A DNA stretch of 5,064 nucleotides from Bacillota bacterium. GTDB lineage: Bacteria > Bacillota > Clostridia > Christensenellales > CAG-138. The notes beneath the pieces are model-generated. The model was not told the origin of the DNA and did not search any database. It worked only from the letters and a program-made list of their open reading frames with translations. The stretch covers positions 1 through 5,064 of the forward strand of contig JAEWZS010000209.1 in the NCBI GenBank assembly GCA_023458355.1, given 5' to 3'. A program made the position numbers and the translations under genes. Shown here in pieces: positions 1 to 5,064 of the stretch (positions are counted from its first letter, which is position 1; the number at the start of each line of letters is the position of its first letter).

Positions 1-500
1 AAAACCTCCTAATCGAGGAGGTAAGCTATTTTAAGCGCGAAATGCTGGATACCATCAAACGGTTTCTTGTATTTTGCCGCACAAAGGGCATTGAGGTCAT
101 CTATGTACGCCACGAAAGTAAAAACGGCGTCCTTAAAAAGGACACCGAACCGTGGCAAATTTATCATGAAGTTGCACCCATTACCGGCGAAAAGATTTTT
201 GATAAACACCGCTCCAGCTCCTTTTATCAAACCGGGTTGAAGGAGCACCTTCGTGAAAAGGGTATAGAAACCATAATCCTAGCAGGGATGGAAACGGGAT
301 TTTGCATCAACGCTACCGTGCAGGCAGGTTTTGAGCATGGCTTTGAAATGTTGATCCTAAAAAACGGTCACACCGCCGGCGATTTTGATGCACCACTTAT
401 GAGCGCAGAACGCTCCGTCGAATACCACAACAAACTATGGGATGGCAGGTTCGGCAAGGTGTTAAGTGTCGAGAATTTGGAGATGTTGTTTATCAAATAA
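1..500 (+). CDS. Isochorismatase/nicotinamidase-family cysteine hydrolase, 5'-truncated by the window edge
   Basis: The reading frame is open from base 3 to the TAA at 498-500, giving 165 visible residues. The first in-frame ATG is at 42, but the codons before it encode NLLIEEVSYFKRE, which fits the stretch following the N-terminal DxQN strand in this family. The true start therefore lies upstream, and the catalytic Asp of the usual Asp-Lys-Cys triad is outside the window. The Lys is visible in FDKHRSSSF (codon 204-206). The nucleophilic Cys is visible in GMETGFCINAT (codon 303-305), inside the expected G-x-x-T-x-x-C-x-x-A-T pattern that follows a hydrophobic strand. The C-terminal MSAERSVEYHN matches the usual helix after the active site. 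Family members are soluble Rossmann-like hydrolases acting on amides or vinyl ethers (nicotinamide, isochorismate, biuret, ureido compounds). The substrate cannot be read from this fragment. The gene is convergent with the downstream c-di-GMP enzyme, 27 bases apart, so no operon link is implied. Confidence 0.9.
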   Translation, partial: NLLIEEVSYFKREMLDTIKRFLVFCRTKGIEVIYVRHESKNGVLKKDTEPWQIYHEVAPITGEKIFDKHRSSSFYQTGLKEHLREKGIETIILAGMETGFCINATVQAGFEHGFEMLILKNGHTAGDFDAPLMSAERSVEYHNKLWDGRFGKVLSVENLEMLFIK

Positions 501-537
501 TGGACGGCTATTGCCGCCCATTACTTTTTATTTTTTT
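499..537 (+). terminator. Rho-independent terminator of the hydrolase gene, possibly bidirectional
   Basis: AATGGACGGC (499-508) and GCCGCCCATT (513-522) pair around a TATT loop, with a single A-C mismatch in the + transcript. T-rich sequence follows (T5 at 525-529, then T7 at 531-537). The left arm begins within the TAA stop of the hydrolase. Read on the minus strand the mismatch becomes a G-U wobble, so the stem is slightly better, but only a short broken T-run follows. Efficient termination of the + gene is likely; termination of the convergent minus gene is plausible. Confidence 0.7.
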
Positions 538-3500
538 AAAATCTCTTCCGCATCCGCTGCCGGCATGGGCTTATAGTAGAAATAGCCTTGCGCCTCATCG
601 CACATGCCGTCCTTTAAAAAGTCGAGTTGGGAGCTGTTTTCAACACCCTCGGCGATGAGCTTCACATCCATGTTTTTGGCAAGGTTCATGATGAGCGTCG
701 TGATCGCCTGATCCTTTTCGCCTTTATTGATGCCGCGCACGAACTGGATATCCATTTTAAGCCTGTCTACGGGCAAAAGCTTGAGGCGGTTTAACGAAGA
801 ATACTCGATGCCGAAATCATCAATAGAGATGCTAACGCCAAGTGCCTTCAAATCGTTGAGGACGCGGATAATATAATCGGGCTCGTGCATCATGGTGCTT
901 TCTGAAATCTCAAGCTCGATTTGAGCGGGGTTGACGCAGGTTTTTCGAAGAATTTCCGCCACCGTACGCACAAATTTTGAGTTTCTAAGCTGCACTACGG
1001 AAATGTTCACCGCCACCCGTAAATCACCATACCCGCTTCTGGTCCAATTAGCAGCCTGCAAGCACGCGGTTTCGAGCACCCAGGCACCTATGGGGTTGAT
1101 AAGCCCGGTCTGCTCCGCAAGGGGAATGAATTCTGCGGGAGAAAGAAGCCCATACTCTGGATGCTGCCAGCGAAGAAGCGCCTCAAAACCGACGATCTTA
1201 TCGCTGTTTAAGTGGATCTGCGGCTGGTAATACACCTGAAGCTCCCCGCGGTCGAGCACGCGGCAGAGGTGGTTGGAGAGGTTAACACGGTACTTTAATC
1301 GCTCCTTCATGTTACCGGAACAGAACTCGTAGCGGTTTTTCCCCTTCTCCTTGGCCGTATACATAGCAACATCCGCATGCTTGATAAGCGTCTGCACATC
1401 GTCGCCGTCCACGGGGAACACCGATATGCCCGCACTCGCGGTGACAAACACTTCCTGCCCCTTAAGGTATATGGATTCCTGAAACATGGCCATGATTTTA
1501 TCGGCCACTTTTACAATATCCTCAACATCTTGAATGGAGTTAAGCATCACCAAAAACTCGTCGCCGCCAAACCGCGCCACCGTATCGGACTTTCGAAGGC
1601 AGTCTGCAAGTTTTTGACCGAGTATTCTAAGAAGTTTATCGCCATTGCTGTGCCCGATGGTATCGTTGATGGACTTAAAGAAGTCGAGATCTAAAAACAT
1701 GAATCCGAGCACGCTGCCTGTACGCCGGGCAAGATGGATGGCCTGCTCGGCGCGGTCGTGGAAAAGCTGGCGGTTGGGAAGAGCGGTGAGACTGTCGTAA
1801 TACGCCATGTATTTGATGCGATTTTCAGACCGCAGCTTCTCAAGTGAATCCGAAACAATGCGTGAAACGACGGGAACCGCTATAATTTGCTCCTTGGTCC
1901 ACACGTTGTAGGTACGAGAAGTTTCGATGTAAATAAACGCTACAGGCCTGCCGTCTTCATAGATGGGCACGAATACCCAAGGGGTGCTTTTTAGCTTTTT
2001 CCCCCGCCGGGCATGTTTTTTCTCGTTTTGTTCCGAAATAAATTGTGCTTCGGTTTCGTTTAGGTACTTATCCCATCGTTCCATGCACAGCATTATATGC
2101 TGCGGCGTCATCTCCGTACCGTTTAGTGTACACTGGTGCGTGCTTATGATGTCCGCACAATCATTTTCCACCGGGCAGATGAAAGCCGTGTCCGCTTTAA
2201 AAAACTCTAAAAGCTCCTCGAGAAGAGCTGTCATGTGCTCGGGCGCATCCTCATTGCCTGAGAGGAAAAATTTTGAAGCAATACCGCTGACGAGGCTCTG
2301 CGTTCGCGATTGTGCAGCGTTTTCCTTCAAGCGCTCGGTATAGATCCTATGCACAAAAAACGCGATCGTCATGATGAAAAGTAAGATGACGATGCGGCTT
2401 ACATAGGTGCGATAGTTGATTGTAACCTCCACCGAAGGCATAACCGCCAAAAGGTAGATTTGACTGAACAAGACGGTAATCGATGTCGAAAAGAGCATAT
2501 CGCGGGAGCTAAATACAAGCGCGCAAACTATCATGATCACAGGAAACGCCCATATAGCGGAGCCTCCCATGGGTACCATGTTGATGGTCAATATAGGCGT
2601 AACGATCATGGAGGTTAAAATGAGAAGTATCTCAAGATTGAAAACACCTTTGCGCGTACGCTGTACATAGGCTGAGATTACGCCTAGTGCCATGAGCAGC
2701 AAACTTGCAGCAATCGTCAAAACGGGGTTACTTGCCGTCCACCAGAAATATTGGATCACGAAAAGCACCACGCCGCCCGCGATTAATCCCGCGGATGCGA
2801 TTCGAAACACATTCACGCGCCGCTCATCGCTTAAAATAAGCTCCTCATCGCCGGGTATTGTGCTCCTCATCATATGGTACTTTCTGAAGCAATAGAAAAT
2901 CGCGCCGATGGGCAGCACAAAAAACACCGGTGCGATCTGCGGTATCGGTAGGTGGATCATGTAGTTGTTGATGATATCCGTAAATGTGCCTAAAACGATG
3001 GCGCCCACAAACGAAGAGATTAAAAGCCGGGCTTGCTTTTTAACATCCTCTTTTTTTGACTTACGCTGCCAGAACCAAATTAGGAGTATCGTCGTCACAA
3101 ACGCGGCGATGTAATACACCTTAAATATCGTGTCAAATACCGTGGAAGGGGTGTTTCTTAACCACCCCCCCTCGGTATAGGAAAAGCGGAACATTTGGCT
3201 TGTAAGGCTTGGAGAAATGGCAAATGCATACAAACAAAAAACGGCGGGCAGATACATCAGCGGATAAATCCATTTTTTCTTAAGAAGCTTCTCGTGCCCC
3301 GTTAGAAGAAGTGTGAAATGCACCATAACACTGTATACTATCTCGATGCCTACAGCGGATATACGCATCCATAGGGCGGCTGTCTTTTCATCGGGTGCTG
3401 CAACAATCACGGAAAAGCCCAATGCCCACAGCATGAGACAAAGGCATGCTAAAAAAAAGATTCGATTCGTAGTCTCCTCTTTATGAAGACGAAGCACATA

Positions 3501-3569
3501 CGCGCCCATAACCGGACTGAGTGACGCGACAATCAAATAAAGCGCGGAAAATATAGCGAGATGGCCCAT
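528..3569 (-). CDS. Multi-pass membrane GAF-GGDEF-EAL protein (dual cyclic-di-GMP cyclase/phosphodiesterase)
   Basis: This is a predicted inner-membrane c-di-GMP enzyme of 1013 residues, numbered from the ATG at 3569. Residues about 1-230 form seven hydrophobic helices resembling the 7TM N-terminal module of some histidine kinases. About 254-408 add roughly six more. About 423-580 look like a GAF domain. GGDEF spans about 583-750, with DSLTALPNR at 592-600, metal-ligand Asp 627/629 in FLDLD, an inhibitory-site RKSD at 659-662, and an intact GGDEF at 668-672. EAL spans about 763-1012, with EALLR at 796-800, N855, E887, DDFG 917-920, K938, EGVE 974-977 and Q994. Cyclase, product-inhibition and phosphodiesterase residues are therefore all present. 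One oddity is loop 6, which reads DDFGIEYSS instead of the usual DDFG(T/A)GYSS. I prefer the start at 3569 because a G-rich Shine-Dalgarno precedes it and it leaves a short N-terminus before helix 1. The ATG at 3605 (12 residues longer) has no ribosome site. The net direction of activity and the sensed signal cannot be read from sequence. Confidence 0.96.
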   Translation of the reverse strand: MGHLAIFSALYLIVASLSPVMGAYVLRLHKEETTNRIFFLACLCLMLWALGFSVIVAAPDEKTAALWMRISAVGIEIVYSVMVHFTLLLTGHEKLLKKKWIYPLMYLPAVFCLYAFAISPSLTSQMFRFSYTEGGWLRNTPSTVFDTIFKVYYIAAFVTTILLIWFWQRKSKKEDVKKQARLLISSFVGAIVLGTFTDIINNYMIHLPIPQIAPVFFVLPIGAIFYCFRKYHMMRSTIPGDEELILSDERRVNVFRIASAGLIAGGVVLFVIQYFWWTASNPVLTIAASLLLMALGVISAYVQRTRKGVFNLEILLILTSMIVTPILTINMVPMGGSAIWAFPVIMIVCALVFSSRDMLFSTSITVLFSQIYLLAVMPSVEVTINYRTYVSRIVILLFIMTIAFFVHRIYTERLKENAAQSRTQSLVSGIASKFFLSGNEDAPEHMTALLEELLEFFKADTAFICPVENDCADIISTHQCTLNGTEMTPQHIMLCMERWDKYLNETEAQFISEQNEKKHARRGKKLKSTPWVFVPIYEDGRPVAFIYIETSRTYNVWTKEQIIAVPVVSRIVSDSLEKLRSENRIKYMAYYDSLTALPNRQLFHDRAEQAIHLARRTGSVLGFMFLDLDFFKSINDTIGHSNGDKLLRILGQKLADCLRKSDTVARFGGDEFLVMLNSIQDVEDIVKVADKIMAMFQESIYLKGQEVFVTASAGISVFPVDGDDVQTLIKHADVAMYTAKEKGKNRYEFCSGNMKERLKYRVNLSNHLCRVLDRGELQVYYQPQIHLNSDKIVGFEALLRWQHPEYGLLSPAEFIPLAEQTGLINPIGAWVLETACLQAANWTRSGYGDLRVAVNISVVQLRNSKFVRTVAEILRKTCVNPAQIELEISESTMMHEPDYIIRVLNDLKALGVSISIDDFGIEYSSLNRLKLLPVDRLKMDIQFVRGINKGEKDQAITTLIMNLAKNMDVKLIAEGVENSSQLDFLKDGMCDEAQGYFYYKPMPAADAEEILKK

Positions 3570-3574
3570 GGTTT

Positions 3575-3580
3575 CCCCCC
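3575..3580 (-). promoter_or_regulatory. Ribosome binding site deciding the start of the GGDEF-EAL gene
   Basis: On the minus strand GGGGGGAAACC directly precedes the ATG at 3569-3567, leaving a 5-base spacer, a normal Shine-Dalgarno distance. It is not a perfect AGGAGG but can pair through GGxGG. The alternative in-frame ATG at 3605-3603 is preceded by CCGAAAATAAAT, which has no purine-rich match. No other ATG, GTG or TTG lies between 3605 and the in-frame stop at 3651-3653. Confidence 0.6.
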
Positions 3581-3678
3581 AAACGGCTGCGACATTCGCT
3601 TTCATATTTATTTTCGGACAAAATGGAGTACGGCGGTAGTAGGCGTAAATTTATCACTTAGGTCTCTTAGTAAAGTAA

Positions 3679-3690
3679 GGGTAACCACCC
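3679..3690 (-). other. Short hairpin at the predicted 5' end of the GGDEF-EAL transcript
   Basis: GGGT-GGTT-ACCC on the minus strand can form a 4-base-pair, mostly G-C stem with a 4-base loop, immediately after the candidate transcript start. It could protect the RNA 5' end. It could also serve as a weak terminator for readthrough from the beta-helix gene, because TTACTTT follows it, but the stem is short and the T-run broken. No better terminator for the beta-helix gene is visible in 3606-3766. Confidence 0.3.
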
Positions 3691-3696
3691 ATTTTA

Positions 3697-3705
3697 AGTA
3701 TAGCA
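3697..3705 (-). promoter_or_regulatory. Candidate extended -10 promoter for the GGDEF-EAL gene
   Basis: The minus strand reads TGC-TATACT, an extended -10 element (TGn followed by a five-of-six match to TATAAT, hexamer at 3697-3702). The predicted transcript would start near 3690-3692, giving a leader of about 120 bases to the preferred start. The sequence at the -35 spacing (CTTTCT, 3720-3725) is a poor match to TTGACA, which an extended -10 and upstream A-tracts could offset. This is pattern recognition only. Confidence 0.5.
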
Positions 3706-3724
3706 AGTTTTTCCAAAATAGAAA

Positions 3725-3742
3725 GTAGTTTTTGTAGTTTTT
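3725..3742. repeat. Tandem 9-base repeat GTAGTTTTT x2 (A-tract element upstream of the promoter)
   Basis: GTAGTTTTT occurs twice head to tail at 3725-3733 and 3734-3742. On the minus strand this gives AAAAACTAC twice, placed about 35-52 bases upstream of the predicted transcript start. This position and composition resemble an UP element or curved DNA. Two exact copies of a T-rich 9-mer could also be replication slippage. Confidence 0.45.
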
Positions 3743-3766
3743 TGACAATATTTGCGCTTTATGTCG

Positions 3767-5064
3767 TCAGTTTCCTTTACCCCTACCTCCCAGAAATTCG
3801 CCGCCTGTACCGGCTTCAACCTCATGAATTAGCGTAAATCCGCTGTAGAACTCGTATTTTTTACCCAGGGTTATTTCTGGCATGGAAATCACAAGGTATG
3901 TGCATTTAACGGGCAGATTCATACCTAAAAGCTCCACACCATCCTTCTTAACCTCAAGTGCCGCACCCGCCGCGAGAGCTTGTTCCAAATGCACATAGCT
4001 TTGCGCCGATGTATCATCCGGCGTTTTACCTGCACCCGTGCCGCCGTAAATCAGAATGCCGCCCGTAACCGTGAGCGCACCGTCACAGTCCATCGCACCA
4101 TTTTCGGGTGTAGAACTGATAAAAGCGTGCAAAGTACCGCCCGACATAGTAATAGCACCGTTAGAGTCCACACCGTCGCCATGCGCAATAAAGCGGATAT
4201 CGCCTCCGGTGATGTTGACATAGCAGTCGACCGCACCGTCCTTATCTACACCGTCCGCACCGCCCGAGGCATTGATGGCGTCGTCTTCCGCGTTTATGTC
4301 GATAAAACCATCCGATATGTTAACGGAAATACCCTCGAACCCCTCGAAGGATTGCGTTACTGAAATGCTGCCGCCCGTGACCGAGAGAAGACCGCCGCTT
4401 TGCGCAGCATTGCCAAGCGTTGAAAGCGAAAGTGAGCCGCCGGCCAAGAGCATGTCACCGTTAGCGCGCAGACAATCCCCCGTACTTGCTACCGTTACCT
4501 CGCCATTTGTAACAGAAAGGCTGCCGTTTGATTTGAGTCCCTCAGAACCGACTTCCGGAACGGTTTCATGCCCTTTAACACCTCCGCCTGCAGTCACCTT
4601 TAACGTGGCTCCCGTGACCTCGAGCGCGGTATCCGCCTGCACCCCATCGTAATCGGAGGTAATAGAAATATCGCCGCCCGAAAGCAATATGAAACCGCGC
4701 GACGGATCGTCAAGCGTATTGGTTTTAATCCCGTCGCCACCCGCAACAAGCTGTAACTTGCCGCCGAGCACGGCTACGGAGTCCTTGCCGTACAGAGCGT
4801 TATCGGCAGCGTTTACCAAAACTTCGCCGCTTAGTATAAGAAGATTGTCCTTTGTGGAAATGCCGTTTTTGAAGCTTGCAGTTATAGAGAGGCTGCCTTC
4901 GCCGTTGATTGTAAGATCATCCTTAGAAAAAAGTGCACCGTTTGGCTCTTGTTCCACTATGTCGGTATAATAAAAGTTTGCTCCACCATCAATAAGAGCA
5001 TTTTTCGTACCCGCCGCCAAAGTGACAACGAGCTTTTCACATTGTGATGCGTAAACAGCAGATC
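3767..5064 (-). CDS. Cthe_2159-like (DUF4353) beta-helix carbohydrate-binding protein, 5'-truncated by the window edge
   Basis: The frame stays open to the right edge: upstream of the TTG at 5020 it reads SAVYASQCEKLVVT and continues into LAAGTKNALIDGG. That TTG is therefore an internal Leu, and the real start, with any signal peptide or lipobox, lies outside. 431 residues are visible up to the TGA at 3767-3769. They are built from about a dozen coils of roughly 22 residues, each with a pattern like (S/A)LxVTGGxIxVxAxxDGIxxxG. Clear examples are ALEVTGATLKVTAGGG, YVNITGGDIRFIAHGDGV and ALTVTGGILIYGG. This is a right-handed parallel beta-helix of the type seen in Cthe_2159, a cellulose- and acidic-sugar-binding protein related to pectate lyases. 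Asp-rich turns such as AEDDAINASGGADGVDKDG could bind calcium (inferred). A C-terminal beta domain follows (about 3780-4010), ending in the Gly-rich tail GGEFLGGRGKGN without an LPxTG or SLH anchor. Surface attachment would have to come from the unseen N-terminus. No catalytic activity is evident. It lies 161 bases upstream of the c-di-GMP gene on the same strand. Confidence 0.9.
   Translation of the reverse strand, partial: SAVYASQCEKLVVTLAAGTKNALIDGGANFYYTDIVEQEPNGALFSKDDLTINGEGSLSITASFKNGISTKDNLLILSGEVLVNAADNALYGKDSVAVLGGKLQLVAGGDGIKTNTLDDPSRGFILLSGGDISITSDYDGVQADTALEVTGATLKVTAGGGVKGHETVPEVGSEGLKSNGSLSVTNGEVTVASTGDCLRANGDMLLAGGSLSLSTLGNAAQSGGLLSVTGGSISVTQSFEGFEGISVNISDGFIDINAEDDAINASGGADGVDKDGAVDCYVNITGGDIRFIAHGDGVDSNGAITMSGGTLHAFISSTPENGAMDCDGALTVTGGILIYGGTGAGKTPDDTSAQSYVHLEQALAAGAALEVKKDGVELLGMNLPVKCTYLVISMPEITLGKKYEFYSGFTLIHEVEAGTGGEFLGGRGKGN

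Noticed and set aside
42..500. Complete 152-residue hydrolase starting at the ATG at 42
   Set aside because: The upstream codons stay open to the window edge and match the family. A protein starting here would lack the catalytic Asp strand, so this is a 5'-truncated gene.
931..2895. Several open frames on the + strand within the c-di-GMP gene
   Set aside because: They are antisense to unambiguous GGDEF, EAL and GAF coding sequence, have no recognisable domains, and are explained as shadows.
3657..3670. Direct repeat CTTAG-N4-CTTAG in the leader as an operator
   Set aside because: The copies are 5 bases long in AT-rich DNA and expected by chance; no dyad symmetry supports a regulator site.
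3606..3692. c-di-GMP (GEMM) riboswitch in the leader of the GGDEF-EAL gene
   Set aside because: I looked because the gene product handles c-di-GMP. The leader lacks the conserved GEMM-I core segments and the GEMM-II pseudoknot pattern, and shows only a small GGGT/ACCC hairpin.
3742..3747. TTGACA on the + strand as a -35 box
   Set aside because: No -10-like hexamer lies 16-18 bases downstream, and the only product would be antisense to the beta-helix gene.
3980..4970. Open frames on the + strand and in a second minus frame over the beta-helix gene
   Set aside because: Repetitive Gly/Thr/Val codons in the beta-helix keep other frames open. The products are low-complexity and lack domain features.
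5018..5020. TTG start codon for the beta-helix protein
   Set aside because: The frame continues upstream to the edge with family-like sequence (KLVVTLAAGTKN), so this TTG is an internal Leu.
3770..5020. DNA-level tandem repeats or phase-variable repeats in the beta-helix gene
   Set aside because: The coils repeat at protein level, but their codons have diverged. I see no exact long repeat or simple-sequence tract suited to slippage.

Overview
The window looks like chromosomal DNA from a Gram-positive, clostridia-like bacterium (Bacillota). Three things suggest this. The first is a Cthe_2159-type beta-helix carbohydrate-binding protein, a family best known from Clostridia. The second is a GAF-GGDEF-EAL protein behind a 'histidine kinase N-terminal 7TM' type membrane module. 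The third is intergenic signals made of A/T tracts around genes of middling GC by eye. No rRNA, tRNA, mobile element or CRISPR is present, so the placement is an inference from protein families only.

Layout. Positions 1-500 (+) hold the 3' part of an isochorismatase/nicotinamidase-like cysteine hydrolase; its start lies before the window. A hairpin with a T-run at about 499-537 separates it from a convergent gene. Positions 528-3569 (-; or up to 3605 with an upstream ATG) hold a very large membrane protein with about 13 predicted transmembrane helices in two blocks, then GAF, GGDEF and EAL domains. It is a cyclic-di-GMP enzyme carrying both synthesis and degradation modules. Positions 3606-3766 are a 161-base AT-rich gap with a plausible extended -10 promoter, a run of A-tracts in helical phase, and a small hairpin near the predicted transcript 5' end. 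Positions 3767-5064 (-) hold the 3' part of a beta-helical carbohydrate-binding protein that runs off the right edge.

How they fit together. The beta-helix protein and the c-di-GMP enzyme point the same way, with a separate promoter likely between them. c-di-GMP commonly governs matrix, adhesion and motility decisions, and Cthe_2159-like proteins bind polysaccharide at the cell surface, so a link to biofilm or substrate attachment is reasonable but rests only on proximity. The hydrolase is convergent and probably unrelated in function. I see no clearly new system here. The most notable points are an atypical residue in loop 6 of an otherwise complete EAL active site, the doubled membrane module, and the architecture of the intergenic promoter.
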